Assembly: GCA_001566295.1 (NCBI GenBank)
Contig: KQ964255.1
Span: 868,001-932,000, forward strand
Direction of reading: 5' to 3'
Length of the DNA: 64,000 bases
DNA from: Microdochium bolleyi
Taxonomy: Eukaryota > Ascomycota > Sordariomycetes > Xylariales > Microdochiaceae
Within the stretch, counting starts at the first letter, position 1; every line of letters starts with the position of its first letter. Both the position numbers and the translations under genes were made by a program. Of this stretch, positions 21,732-33,258 are shown piece after piece. Under the pieces are notes generated by a model. That model was not told the origin of the DNA, ran no database searches, and saw only the letters and a list, made by a program, of their open reading frames with translations.

Positions 21732-22391
21732 TCAGACGAGGCTCTTCTCGAGCCATTCCACCCACTGGTCCTTAGTCCATCCGGAGCTGATTTCACCTGC
21801 CACGAGGCCGTCAAAAATCACCGTAGGACTGACGTGCACGCCAACGAGCCTGGCCGCCTTGACGAGCAGCTTCAAGTCGTTCGTCACAGCGTTGCCAGAG
21901 TTCAGGCTGCCGTCCTCGCCAGGCTTGTCGCTGACGACGAGCAGGGCATACACCTCCTTCTCACTGACCCCAGTGCTTTCTGCCGCGAGCTTGGCGAGGC
22001 GGCCGTACGTCTGGTTGCGCGTCTCATTGACGACATTGACGTCAAAGTACGCCTTCTGATCCCTGAACAGGGCCTCGCTGAAGACCCAGAACTTCTCTGG
22101 AGCAAGGCGCTGCACGGCGACGCCGGCCTCGTGGACGAGCGTGGACGAGGGGTGCCACGGCTGCACCTGGTGCCGGAAGATGATGTCGACCTGGGAGGCC
22201 CACGTGGGGTTCTCCTTGATCAGGGGCACGACGATGTTGTAGAGGGTATGGAACTGCTTGGCGGAGAAGGGGCAGACGTAGTCGAGGTAGAACTCGAGCG
22301 TGTGCACGGCAGGAGAGACGGCTGCTGAGGACGAGGCGGCGGCCGTGCCGAGGTGCAGCTTCTGGCCTGCGAATTTGGGTGCGACGGCCAT
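21732..22391 (-). CDS. DsbA/thioredoxin_4-fold protein
   Basis: A single-exon thioredoxin-fold protein of about 219 aa from the ATG at 22391 (MAVAPKFAGQKLHLG); an earlier in-frame ATG at 22430 would add 13 residues. The fold begins HTLEFYLDYVCPFSAKQFHTL. The CPFS replaces the classical CxxC, so it has one active-site cysteine and is more likely to act as a glutathione-dependent or non-redox DsbA-like protein than as a disulphide oxidase. There follow a helical insertion (PEKFWVFSEALFRDQKAYFDV) and the cis-Pro loop VHVSPTVIFDGLV, then ..TKDQWVEWLEKSLV at the end. No signal peptide is visible, suggesting a cytosolic location. Fungal members of this family have no fixed substrate. Confidence 0.82.
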   Translation of the reverse strand: MAVAPKFAGQKLHLGTAAASSSAAVSPAVHTLEFYLDYVCPFSAKQFHTLYNIVVPLIKENPTWASQVDIIFRHQVQPWHPSSTLVHEAGVAVQRLAPEKFWVFSEALFRDQKAYFDVNVVNETRNQTYGRLAKLAAESTGVSEKEVYALLVVSDKPGEDGSLNSGNAVTNDLKLLVKAARLVGVHVSPTVIFDGLVAGEISSGWTKDQWVEWLEKSLV

Positions 22392-22989
22392 GGTGATCCT
22401 TAGTTGCGCCGGTTGTTGTGGGTGCTGCAAGAGAAGCTGAAGCCTTGGGTGAGTTTTGGTGTTTGTGATTTAAGGGTCTGTGGGATCGTGTTTGCAGAAC
22501 CGATGCAAGTTGCTGCGAATTGCTTGGGAGTGTTGCCTTGAAGGTTGTTGGGTGTGAGCTGCCGCAGATGCTTTCTCAGACGGAAAGTGACGTGATGGGG
22601 GATTGATCTGACTTCAGCCCGCGCCCAGGAGCCCCTACAGCCCCGTCCTGCATGTGAGAGCAGCGGGGCACGCCGGCCTTCGGGGTCGGGGTGGGGTTCG
22701 CAGTCACCTGGATTGTTCATGTAATAGAGTCAATATCTCCCTCCTTCAACGACCTTAACGCCTCCCGTGAAGACCATTGCGTCGCCTCGCTATGTTGGGT
22801 TCCGTTTGACTGCGCCGTCCTCACGTATCCCAGTTCGCTCCATTGCACGGCGAGGAATGCTGTATGCAGTCACTCCCGAGATCCGGTCTCAAAGCGGAGT
22901 GCGCAGATCCAAGATGTTATGCCCTTGACGCGAGAGAGAAACCACGCTTCATGAAAGTTGTCATATGTTCGCATTCCGCTACAATTGCC
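22392..22989. other. Intergenic region upstream of the DsbA-like gene
   Basis: 598 bp holding the promoter of the DsbA-like gene and the 3' UTR of the 2OG oxygenase. A 370-codon plus-strand frame that starts at 22843 runs on over the oxygenase gene and is its antisense shadow. Confidence 0.4.
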
Positions 22990-24202
22990 CTAGACAGTGT
23001 TCTTCGCAATAATGCCCCTGGCAAACTCGCCAAAGTTTATGTGCTGATCCAGATCCACCTCATCATCCAGGTTGGGCTGCGTGAAGACGGCCAGCGTGTT
23101 GCGTGCAATACCCTTAGCAAACGCTCCGCGGACAGAGTGCTCAACAGCCTTGAACTTGCCGCCCGTGATCCTCTCGAGCGCCTCGCCTGTCTGGAACGCC
23201 AGGCAGTCCCGCGGGATCTTGACCTGCACCGAGACACCCTTGCGGTCCTTGATCCAGAGCCCGGCCTGCGGGTCTGGCGACGTCGGCAGCTCACTCAGTG
23301 TGGGCAGCGTCTTGTCCGCGGGGCTGTTCTTGGGCACGCTGGCATCCGTGACGCCCTCGTCGACGAACATGGCGGACGTCAGGCCTGTCAGACACCCATG
23401 GTCCTTGTGCACGGCGCACCAGTCGTCCTCGTCGGCGGCGGCTTTGCCCTTGGCCAGTGCCTCCTCGGGCATCGGGTAGTAGTGCAGCAAACGGGCCTTC
23501 GATGTCGCCGACGTCTTGACGACGTGCTCCAGGTACGCCTTGGGGTAGTCGGGGATCTCGCTCTCGGCGAATTGGTCACACGCGCGGGCGACCAGCACCG
23601 CCGTATCGATGATGAGGCTGCACATCTGCTCCATGGTCGGTCGAAAACCGGGGAGCATCTCCTGGGGAGGCCACGAGTTGGGCGCCAGGTACTCAGGGAA
23701 GTCTGTGAGTGGGAACTTCTCCGTGGGCTGGGCGGCCTCGAGCTTGGGATCCACGTAGAACGCACAGTTCGCGTAAAACGAGCCCTTGTACTCGTCGACG
23801 CTGCCGTCCTTGAGCTGTTCCTTGCCCTTGGACCAGCCAACAAGGTACTTGGCCGCCTCGTTCGTGAACTTTTCTGTAGTTGGCACTATGTCAGTCTTTA
23901 CAGAGACCACAATCGTTGGAGCGGGGCGGTTGCACACACCAAAGTCTGCTTCTGACAAGTTGCCCATATATGAAGCGTATGATAGCAGCTTGTGCCTTAG
24001 CTCAGCAAATTCCTGGGGAACATCCTTGACGACGAGGATGCCAAGAGATTCTGGGCCGAAAGCCTGCTGAAGAGTCTCGGAAGAGACGTTGCCTGTGTTG
24101 AAGTTAGTTCTTGCCTCTGAGAGGATGGTCATGTACTTGGACATATGGACTACCTGTCTTGAGGTCGTTCAAGGAGACAACGACCGGCTGGGCAGTAGCC
24201 AT
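22990..24202 (-). CDS. 2-oxoglutarate/Fe(II)-dependent oxygenase (isopenicillin-N-synthase-like superfamily)
   Basis: A non-haem iron dioxygenase of 383 aa. Exon 1 (24202-24154) encodes MATAQPVVVSLNDLKT. A 61-nt intron (24093-24153; branch AACTAAC, acceptor CAACACAG) leads into GNVSSETLQQAFGPESLGILVV, the usual N-terminal block. The iron ligands are visible: H-x-D in AVHKDHGCLTGL (His ~245, Asp ~247) and the distal His in KAVEHSVRG (~335), followed by Arg ~338, the 2-oxoglutarate carboxylate anchor. The fungal branch of this family includes clavaminate-synthase-like proteins of unknown substrate. There are no obvious biosynthetic neighbours, so it is probably a general metabolic enzyme. Confidence 0.88.
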
Positions 24203-24849
24203 TGTGGAGTGTGTTGAGGTCGGCGGATGATAACAGGGAAGATGGCTTTGAGAATATGACAATGTGTGACACTCGATGTCCGGCAGGAGATGCGACTCTG
24301 GTTTGTTCCGTGCTTGAGGAATGTGCAGACGATCTGGCCTAGGAAAAAGGTCTTATAGATGTATGTTGATGTGCATCAGAATCACTTATTCGACTCTGAT
24401 GCCTGTCCCTGAAATGATCTGTAGGGCGCAGTCTGAGCCCGGCGGTCTCCGGACTCTGTGGGGAAGCTGGCCGCAGGAAGCCGGAGAAGTGGCTAGATGA
24501 CGATCGATCCACAACGCCTTTGATTCCGTACGCCGTGGGCCGGAGGCAAGATGCCCAATACGCTGAGACAAGTGATGGCAATGTTGGCTGGATTGCCGTC
24601 GTTCGGTGTCAAGTGAGGGAGCTCCCCACGACGCTCGTCAGTCAGCACTACAGCTGGCTCCCCGAGGAGCGTCTCAAAGGGTAGTAGGCTAGTGTGCACA
24701 CTGTGTTTGTCACTGTATTGTCTCCACTCCGGAAGAGCCTAGGTCTTGTCGATAACCACATCGCGCGTCTGTCTGTGATTGTCATCACGTCACGTCCATC
24801 AACTGCCAAATACAAGTGCAGCCTCGCGATCGTCTATCCAATTGACAAG
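24203..24849. promoter_or_regulatory. Divergent promoter interval, 2OG oxygenase / FRG1
   Basis: 647 bp lie between divergent start codons. No specific site was recognised, but both promoters must be here. Confidence 0.4.
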
Positions 24850-25733
24850 ATGGTAAAGCCGTTGAGCTTCAAGGGCGACAAGAAGCCCAAGAAGAGGAAG
24901 CGCCCTGCTGATGCAGATGCGGGAGCTGCTGAGGGATCGAGCGACCTCACGCGCACGGCGCCGGCAACCCAGGACACAGATGATGGCGCCGATGATCACA
25001 GCTGGGTGTCTGCTGAGGCTCTGACGGACCTTGTCGGGCCTGTCATGCTCGTGCTTCCCACAGAACCCGCCACCTGTCTTGCTTGCGATCCCAACGGCAA
25101 GGTCTTCGCCGATGAGGTCGTCAACATTGTTGATGCGAATCCGTCCTCGGCCGAGCCCCACGATGTGCGCCAGGTCTGGGTTGCGAATAAGATTGTGGGA
25201 ACCGAGCACTTCCGCTTCAAGGGGCGCTATGGAAAGTAAGTCACTTGGGGGTCTGCCTTCTGAGCTTCCATTTGAACACAGCAGCTAATACTATGGGCAG
25301 ATATCTAAGCTGCGATCAATACGGCATCCTCTCTGCGACATCTGAAGCGGTGGCTCCACCAGAAACATGGACTGTGATTGCTACTGCGGATGCGGCAGGA
25401 ACTTTCCAGCTGCAGACACAACGCGAGACATTCTTGACCGCCAAGGAATCCAGCAAGACCGGCAGCGTACCTGCAGTCCGTGGCGATGCGGCAGATATCG
25501 GCTTTGACACCACGCTGCGGATCCGCATGCAGGCGCGCTTCAAGCCGAAGCTCAAGGCAACCAAGGAGGAGAAAGCCAAAGAGAAGATCAGTCGAGCACA
25601 ACTTGAAGAGGCTGCTGGTCGGCGACTAGAGGAGGACGAAGTACGGATGCTGAAGAGAGCGAGACGAGAGGGCGACTACCATGAGCAGCTGCTCAATATC
25701 AAACAGAAGAGCAAGCACGACAAATACGGCTGA
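24850..25733 (+). CDS. FRG1: FRG1-like protein (actin-bundling/RNA-processing factor)
   Basis: A nuclear/nucleolar FRG1 homologue of 272 aa. Exon 1 (24850-25235) starts MVKPLSFKGDKKPKKRKR, the standard basic start of the family, then an acidic linker and DHSWVSAEALTDLVGPVML. A 65-nt intron (25236-25300) joins FRFKGRYGK-YLSCDQYGILSA. The FRG1 beta-trefoil includes YLSCDQYG, WTVIA, FQLQTQRETFLTA and TLRIRMQARFKPK. A Lys/Glu-rich tail (KATKEEKAKEKISRAQLEEAAGRRL) ends at KHDKYG. Known FRG1 proteins associate with spliceosomes and nucleoli. The call is secure. Confidence 0.93.
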
Positions 25734-25806
25734 GCTTCCGCGGGTTTGATCTGCCTTAGCCAGAGCGCCACGGCCAAGGTAGCAGGTGGATATCATTATT
25801 CTGGGG

Positions 25807-27293
25807 CTAGGTTGGCCTCCACGCCTTTATGTATCCGTCCTCGCCTACCGAGTAGACCACCTGCGCAGCATCATCAAAGCAAAACGCTCGGACGATCTCT
25901 GAAGAATGCGCCCCCGGCAAGCCGACACTGTTGTCCTTGTCTAGTGACCAGCCAGCATTGGTCCTCGTGAGGTGCACCAGCTCGAAGATCTCCTTGTCGT
26001 GGGATCCTGCGCCGATGACGGCTCCAGCGCCGTTCGCCTTGACGGTCACGTTGGCAATGTACTGGCAACCGAGTACGTCACGCATGTTGCCGTAGTCGGT
26101 GGTCGCCTTCCCAGTCTCATAGCCCTCGGCGACATCGAATAGCGCGAAGCGCTCGTCATGAGAAAGCGCATACAATTCTGTCTCGTTCAGGAAGGCCGCA
26201 TGGTGGATCGATGCGTCGAGATTGCAGGTCTGCACGACGACCTCGTCCTCGTCTGTGATACTGGTGTCGCAGACATTGACCAGCCCATCGGTAGATCCCG
26301 ACAACAGAATATTTGGGTTGACAGGGTGGAAGTTGAGCTGTAGGCACAATTAGTGTCGGTGGAACATATACTTTTAGCTGACGAGAAGGCCGTGGATACT
26401 CATACCTCACAGACGTCGTCGCTATGGACCTCTTTGTACGAGTGTTTCGCTTTGGGTGCTGAACGAATATCCCTATAAAAACATTAGCTTGGCACTGTCC
26501 ACCACGGCGCGATAAGTGTAGGTTTACCAGAGCAGGATGGAGGCTTGGTGGTTTTCAAGTTCTGTTCCGGCAGCGATGGTGTAACCGACGCTTGAGCAAG
26601 CAAGCGACAGGATAGGCGTGGTGTTATCTGATGGTGTAATAGTGCAAGTAAGCCATGTGAAGATACCAGCCGTCCAGCGCTGTTTGCGTACCTTTCAGGG
26701 TTGCGACCTCGGGCTGGTTCTGTCGCAAATCCCAGATTGACACTGAGCCATTCTCTCCGGCTGTGCAGACGGTCGAGGCACAACCGTCAAACACCTTTGC
26801 GCATGCGATGTTACCATGGTGTGTGCGGAATGTGCGTATAGGGCCTGTACCAAGGCTGGATGGGTTGAAAAGCGAAAGAATCTGGTCTGATGACGTAGTT
26901 GCGAGGCCGGACTCGAGCGGGATCAGGTTGGTGATGTAGACGTCCCCATCCCGGCCGGCCTGTTTGAAGCCGTCGACACAGGTAAGGGCATACATTGTTG
27001 TGGAATCGGCACGTGCGTGCCGTGTCTGGGCGTACCCTCCCTTCCTGGTGTGCACTTGCAGTCCGAGGTTGCAGAAAAGCTCACGCTGGCCGACACTGTA
27101 CAAAGTGAGTCGGGAGGCTCTGCGGCGAGAACACAACGGTGTAAATGAGTAAAATGGGCTACTATCAGTGGATGGATAACGCAGGCGTGCCTAGGAAGGC
27201 TTCGGCTTGATGGGCTGAATCACCTCGAGAAAAGTGCTTTGTAGTCCAATTTAGACCTAGGTGGACCCTGATTTGAGCTTTGGCATCTGCCAT
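25807..27293 (-). CDS. WD40 repeat protein, WDR89-like
   Basis: A beta-propeller protein of 356 aa in six exons that close in frame: 27293-27224, 27119-27085, 26959-26692, 26627-26528, 26472-26406 and 26337-25807. The assembled start runs MADAKAQIRVHLGLNW.. through PDSLCTVSAS into GDVYITNLIPLESGLATTSSDQ. Repeat signatures are TAGENGSVSIWDLRQ, ASILLWDIRSAPKHSY, LNFHPVNPNILLSGSTDG and YSVGEDGYIKAWRP. The ending and repeat spacing match WDR89 (propeller with about 5-6 visible blades). Its function is not established in fungi. The small second exon was chosen over a read-through frame because only it keeps canonical sites and phase. Its stop lies 73 bp from that of FRG1. Confidence 0.88.
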
Positions 27294-27636
27294 GTTCGCT
27301 GGTCGCAAAAGTAAAGCACCCGTGGACGATCTGGAATTCGGCGGAGCTAGCCCCGCATGCCTACCCGGCAGACCCCCACTGATTCCGGGCTGACGTCGCG
27401 TGCAGGTGGGCTTGAGGACAGCTTGACGCAACTCGGCAGAGTGTGGACACGGACAGCTCTGGAGCTTCGGGACATTGATTGCACGACACCCGGCCTCCCA
27501 ACACAGGCACACGACTCTCCCAGCAGCCACATAACCGCCTTGCTAGCCAGGGAGCTCTAGAAACAGTATCGCCACCTACAATGCTCCGGTAACGTCCCGC
27601 CATCGACTTGCTATCTCTAGCACACAGTAGCCCGCC
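27294..27636. promoter_or_regulatory. Divergent promoter interval, WD40 gene / HRD3
   Basis: 343 bp separate the two divergent start codons. No particular site was identified. Confidence 0.4.
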
Positions 27637-30386
27637 ATGAAGGCCTCGCTGGCCCCCGCCCTGCGTGAGTGACAGCGTTAGCCGATCTCTACGAGACCGG
27701 GTCGAGATCCTCTGATGGGTAGTTGCTGACATGTCGAGCGCAACAGTGGCTCTCCAGCTCAGCACCTTCGCGAATGCTGTCGGCCAACGGCCCGGCCAAG
27801 ACCAACAGCAACAGGTCATTGCCGGTGGCCAAGCTGGCCACGACACCACAGCACCAGCGAGCCCCTCCGAAACAGACATTGCGACCACCGAGCGAGTTCG
27901 TTGGACACCACAACAGAACGGTATGCTGCCAGTAGCACGAGGAAACCATGGCAGTCGTTGCGATAGACTAACATACTATGTCCAGGCTGGGAAGATGTCG
28001 ACGCCGCCGTGGCCGAACTTCGCAAAATAAAAACAACACATTCGCGACGAACCAAGAAGCACTCGGGCATGTTCTCAAACATATTTCAGTATGCCCGCGC
28101 GGCACTTCCCACTTTCCGTATGAGCGGGCCGCCACAGGAGCACCTCGCAGCACCAATGAGCGGGCCTCTGGTCCATGCCGTGGATCTCCTCAAGAAGTCT
28201 GCGAGCCTCAACAACACCGATGCCATCTATCTGCTTGGCCAGTTCAACTTTTTCGGCAACTACTCCCACCCCCGAAACTTCGACGTTGCATTCGAGCACT
28301 ACGCACGCCTCGCCTCCTTCGGCAACAGTTCAGCACAGTACATGGTTGGGCTCATGTATGCCACGGGGCTGGGGGACGTCGTTGAGCGCGACCAGGCTAA
28401 AGCGCTCTTGTACCACCGCTTCGCTGCAGAGGACCAGCACACGAGGTCAGAAATGACGATTGCTGCTCGCTACCACAGCGGCATCGGCGTCCCAAAGAAC
28501 TGCGAGATGGCCGCAAAATATTACAAGAGAGTGGCCGACAAGGCCATGGTTTGGTTCCGATCTGGGCCGCCCGGAGGCATGGCGACTGTTCACGAAGCGC
28601 ATCGCTTGTCCGATGACGTCGGTGGCGTGTACGGGGAGGGCGCCAGCGTGGTCAGCTCAGGCATCCATGCCCTCAAGGCGAGCGTCAACTCGGATGCTCG
28701 GGCAGCCATTGACGATGTCATTGAGTATCTCGACCTCATGTCGCAGAAGGGCGACTTCAAGTCGTCTTATAACATCGGACGACTGTACTACGACGGTCAA
28801 CGGGGCCTCGAGAGGAATGTGGATTTAGCACGACGCTACTTCCTCACAGTGACCTCCAAATATTGGCGGGCTAAGGACGGCCGAGTCGTGGACCAGCCAA
28901 AGCCTTCCCTGGACAAGTTTGCAAGCAAGGCTGCTGGGTACATCGGCCGGATGTGGCTACGTGGTGAAGCTTCGAAGCAGGACTTCAAGACTGCAGCAAA
29001 GTGGTTCGAGAGGGGCATCAAGCACGGTGATGCTCAGTCGCAGTGGGGCATGGGATACATCTATCTTCATGGCCTCGACGTGAAGAAAAACGTGCAGCGT
29101 GCGGGCGAGTACTTCAAAGCTGCCGCCGAGCAAGACTTCAGCCTTGCTCAGGTCGCATTGGGTGCGCTCCATCTCGACCTTGGACAGCCGGAAGACCTGA
29201 AGCTAGCAAACCAGTACTTTGAGGCTGCGAACAGATGGGGCAACATGGAAGCGCAGTACTACCTGGCAGAGATGATGCATCATGGCATAGGCCGCGACAA
29301 GACTTGCAATGTCGCAGTCTCATACTACAAGAACGTGGCTGAGCGCGCCGAGCCTCTTGTTTCATCATGGCTCGAAGCGAACCAAGCTTACGAAGACGGC
29401 GATTACGAGCTTGCACTGATCGACTACATCATGGCTGCTGAGCAGGGCTACGAGCGGGCACAGAACAATGTGGCATGGATGCTCGACGAGACACAGTCCC
29501 GCCTCCCACTGCCTTCCTGGCTGCACCGACCAGCACCCAAGTCGAGGATTCTGCAAAACTCGGCTTTGGCCCTCATATACTGGACAAGATCGGCCATCCA
29601 GAACAACATTGACTCCCTCGTGAAGATGGGCGACTATTATCTCCACGGCATTGGCACGGAGGTCGCACTGGACAAGGCTTCACAGTGCTACACTGGAGCA
29701 TCTGAGTATTTCCAGAGTGCGCAGGCGCTGTACAACCTCGGGTGGATGCATGAGAATGGGGTGGGGCTTACGCAGGACTACCACCTCGCCAAGCGATACT
29801 ACGACCAGGCCCTCGAGACTAACGAGGAGGCCTACTTGCCTGTCACGCTCAGCCTCTTCAAGTTGCGCGCTCGCAGTGCCTGGAACACATTGACTAATGG
29901 GCGCATCAACTCCATCCGAGACGAGCCTGGTAAGCCATCTTCAACTAACACCAACTTCTGTGATTAATATCCCGACTAATACTGTAATTGTCTGTAGTTG
30001 TGCAAAAGGAGTGGTCTCTAGGCGAGTGGATCGCCAACTTCCTACAGGAAGATGACTACTATTACGACGATGTTGAAAATGACGATTATTTCTATGACGA
30101 TGCCATAACTGGCAGCGATGGCCAGCCGCTGGGCGACGATCTTGGCGATGAAGGCGTGCTTGAGAGCGTCATTATCCTGGGTCTTGTTGCAGCGATTGGT
30201 GCGCTCATGTACTACCGTGCACAGCGGCAGCAGGCGCACCGCCAGCAGCAGGAGGAAGCTGCTCGACAACAAGGAGTGAATGGTGTCCAGGCCGAGGCCG
30301 CACCTCCGGCGGCCGGGTTTCCCGCCCCGGAGGCGGGCGGAGCGGGCAGGTTCGCCGGGTGGGCCGCTGGTGGTGTTGGGCTGTGA
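27637..30386 (+). CDS. HRD3: ERAD ubiquitin-ligase subunit Hrd3 (SEL1L homologue)
   Basis: A lumenal substrate receptor of the Hrd1 ubiquitin ligase in ER-associated degradation. Four exons close to 844 aa: 27637-27664, 27747-27920, 27986-29929 and 29998-30386. The N-terminus MKASLAPALLALQLSTFANAVG is a signal peptide. Sel1-type repeats fill the lumenal part, for example AQYMVGLMYATGLGDV, SSYNIGRLYYDGQRGLERN, SQWGMGYIYLHGL, AQYYLAEMMHHGIG and ALYNLGWMHENGVG. Near the C-terminus there is an acidic Asp/Tyr stretch (DDYYYDDVENDDYFYDD), one membrane span (VIILGLVAAIGALMYY, ~770-786), then a Gln-rich and Ala/Pro/Gly-rich cytosolic tail. This topology is exactly that of Hrd3. Confidence 0.95.
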
Positions 30387-30747
30387 GCGATCGAAGCCCA
30401 GGACGTCTGAACATAAGAGAGCATTTTTGCATGGCATAGCGGGCTCACTGGACGTGGTTATTGTTCAATAAATCTGCTTACAGGAATGCTACTTGTATCT
30501 GAGCACAAACTAGTACCCGCCTTCGTAATCGTTAGACTGTGCCAGTCCATCAAGCGTGACGGGCTTGAGCACCTACACTCGTTTTGATGTCAGACTCGAA
30601 ATTTGCGAGTAATGGAGAGTGAAGACTAGTCTCACTGCCGCGGCTTTTGACCGACGGAGTGCATCCGCGCGCTACAAATAGTTCTTGACTGTGAGCTTCC
30701 CTTTTGCATCGTGGGGTATGTCGTTCCTTGGCCGACTTTCGAACTGA
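30387..30747. other. Convergent 3' intergenic region
   Basis: 361 bp between the stops of HRD3 (+) and the FMN monooxygenase (-). Only 3' UTR sequence is expected. Confidence 0.4.
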
Positions 30748-32433
30748 CTATTGAGCGCCAGCCGCTTCCTCCTTGTAGACGGCGTACTTGTACTGAGAGC
30801 CGGTATGGTCGTCTCGCAAGCGAGCCTGGCCCCTGCCATAAACCCTCTCCCTCGCGGTCAGGTTCTGCTCGCCCGGGCCAGGCAAGTCGTCCTTATATAT
30901 CCCCCGCCTCCTGAGCTCCGGGATCAGCAGCTCGACAACATCCTCGAAGCTGCCCGGTGTGGTCACGTAGGCAATGTTGAACCCGTCCAAGTCCCCCTCC
31001 TCGATCCACTTCTCCATGTCGTCGGCAACCGTGGCAGGGCTGCCCACAGCGACATGCCCGAGGCCGCCGATGGACGCCTTCTCCGCGACGACCCGGGGCG
31101 TCCACCGTGGCACATCAGGGCTCGTTGCCGTGAAGGAGTCGAGCACGCTGCGCACCTTGTTTGCCTCAACCGAGTCGGCCTCGCTGAGCTCCTTGTCAAG
31201 CGGGATCTGTGAGAGGTCGATGCCCGTCCAACCCGAGACGAGCACGAGCCCGCCGATGGTCGACACATGGCGCTGCAGCTCCGCGTGCTTGGCGCGGGCC
31301 TCCTCGTCCGTGCGGCCCACGATGGGCGTGTACGTCGCAAAGAACTTGACCGACTGCGGGTCGCGGCCCTTGGCGGCTGCGAGCTCGCGGATCTTGGCGA
31401 CCTTGGGCCGCAGCAAGGACGCCGAGTGCGACGACACGAAGATGGCCTCGGCATGGGTCGCGGCGAACTCGGACCCCGCCGCAGAGGTGCCCGCCTGGAA
31501 CAGGAACGGCGTCCGCTGGCGCGACGGATCGACAATGTGCTTTGTGTCGATGCTGAAGTACTTGCCCGAGTGCTTGATCGTGCGGATCTGCTCCGGGTCG
31601 AAGTATGCGTCATGTTCGGCGTCGGCGATGATAGCTTTGTCGGACCAGGAGCCCTCCCACAGTCTATCCGGAGCAGAGGGTGTCAGGTCTATCTTTTCCC
31701 CAGGCGCTCGGAGCCATTTTCAAGAACACCGGGTATGTGCAGGTGACTCACTTGTACAGCACTCGCAGATATTCATCTGCCTGGGCATACCGCTCGTCGT
31801 GCTCAACGGGGGTGTCCAGGCCGATGGCCTTGAACGCGGCTTTCTTCCATGATGTGACAATGTTCCAGCCGAAGCGCCCCTGCGTGAAGTGATCGAGTGT
31901 CGAGAAGCGCTTCGCGAGCAGAAATGGCGGCTCAAAGGACGTCGAGGCCGTGATGGCAAAGGACAGATTTGTTGTGACTGCAGCCATTGCAGAGATGGCC
32001 TATTCATCATAGGATCTCAGTGGTCAGTTTATCTTGTCACCTATCCGGCAAACAACCGTCTGTGGTCTGGAGGGGCACACTAACTATGGTCGGATCCGTC
32101 ACAGGCCACTGGGCTGCCCTCCGGATGCAGTTGTCCAGGCTGCCTTCGTAAGTGTCGTAACCGCCGTAGGTGTCGGCCAGGAAGAGAGCGTTGAAGCCTC
32201 CTCTGTCGAGCAGCTTGGCAAGCTCGATCCAATACGTCAGTCCACGCTTCGTCGTGGACTTGTCGTCGGGGTTCTGGAGAAGACAAGTACAGTGTTAGCC
32301 ACGGGTGTTGCTTTACATTGAGAACTCCTGATGTCACATGTTGACTCACTTTCCATTGTCCTGGTGACAGATGTCCTATGGTGGACATGTCAAATGCATT
32401 GAGCAAGATCTTCTTCTTTTCGACAGATCCCAT
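30748..32433 (-). CDS. FMN-dependent luciferase-like monooxygenase (NtaA/SnaA/DszA family)
   Basis: A flavin-dependent monooxygenase with the bacterial-luciferase TIM-barrel fold, in the two-component NtaA/SnaA/DszA group that uses reduced FMN from a separate reductase. Four exons close to 478 aa: 32433-32350, 32273-32085, 31999-31752 and 31663-30748. Visible blocks are KKKILLNAFDMSTIGHLSPGQWK, GLTYWIELAKLLDRGGFNALFLADTYGGYD, SFEPPFLLAKRFSTLDH, GRFGWNIVTSWKKAAF, LWEGSWSD, PFLFQAGTSAAGSEFAATHAEAIF and a C-terminal DGFNIAYVTTPGSFEDVVELLIPELRRRG. These are diagnostic. Bacterial relatives oxidise nitrilotriacetate, pristinamycin and dibenzothiophene sulfone; the fungal substrate is unknown. It may work with the adjacent permease and FAD monooxygenase. 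Confidence 0.93.
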
Positions 32434-33258
32434 CTTGGCAGCCTGTTTTCTGTTTCGAAGAATCAAAGGAAGAGTTTGCGAGGTCGATTCTCAGACTTAC
32501 ACCGACACAAATCAATGTGGCACAGTTATTCTCACGGGCGTCTCCTTGCCAAAAGTCCAAGGCATCAAAGGAGAGATCAGATTAGTCAAAACTACCAACT
32601 CATGCTCCGTAGCCGGCCCTGGGGGGCGTCATCACAGCCCCAGATTATGTGCTCGACAACTTGATGTGCCAGCGGTCCTCAGGCTCTTTTAGATTAGATA
32701 CGTTTTACCCCAGCAGCCATGTCGTGATTTGAAGCCAGACTAGACCGACTGCAGGAACTGCACCCCACTGGCCGAAGATCGCAGCATCGGCTCCGACAGA
32801 GTCGCTGTCGGTTCGTCGGCATGAATATGTCGCACTGGCATTATCAGCGGCGTGGGGTGTTGCCATTCGAGGATTAGGAGTTGGAGTCGCGAGATGATGG
32901 CGAGAGGCACGCTGTCAATGGCGTGCCTGCCGTGCGGGGGATTTGGGCGAGCACACGACAAGGGGGACGTGACGGGGCAGGCAGCACACTCGAGTTTCAA
33001 CATGGAGTGTTGCACAAACATGATTCATCAACGGTTTCTGGGGAGTGCAGCTGCATTCAACGGGGTGCCCCGTTGTCGAGGTATGTGCACCACAAGTAAT
33101 CCGTGGTGCGAGTCTCTATATCCTGTCTGCCGCAGCTCTCTCAAGCGCTCCGCGTGTCAAACAACCTCTTCACGGCTATTCGAGAGGCAGACTATGTACG
33201 CCATAGAGTCATATACCCTTGCCTGTCTTCCACTGCCCACGATTTGTTGCATCAGTCA
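32434..33258. other. Intergenic region upstream of the FMN monooxygenase
   Basis: 825 bp containing the promoter of the monooxygenase and the 3' end of the MFS gene. Short plus-strand frames here (32371-32692, 32852-33328) have no recognisable character. An in-frame ATG at 32466 could extend the monooxygenase by 11 residues. Confidence 0.4.

Noticed and set aside
22843..23955. 370-codon plus-strand open frame
   Set aside because: It lies antisense to the 2OG oxygenase, whose motifs (HxD, distal His, Arg) are clear on the minus strand. The plus-strand product has the Arg/Leu/Val-rich look of a GC-rich shadow.
26690..27136. Read-through N-terminus for the WD40 gene without introns
   Set aside because: Using two small canonical introns gives a better match (..PDSLCTVSAS..GDVYITNLIPLESGLA) and closes in phase, while the read-through needs a non-standard acceptor and adds non-conserved sequence.
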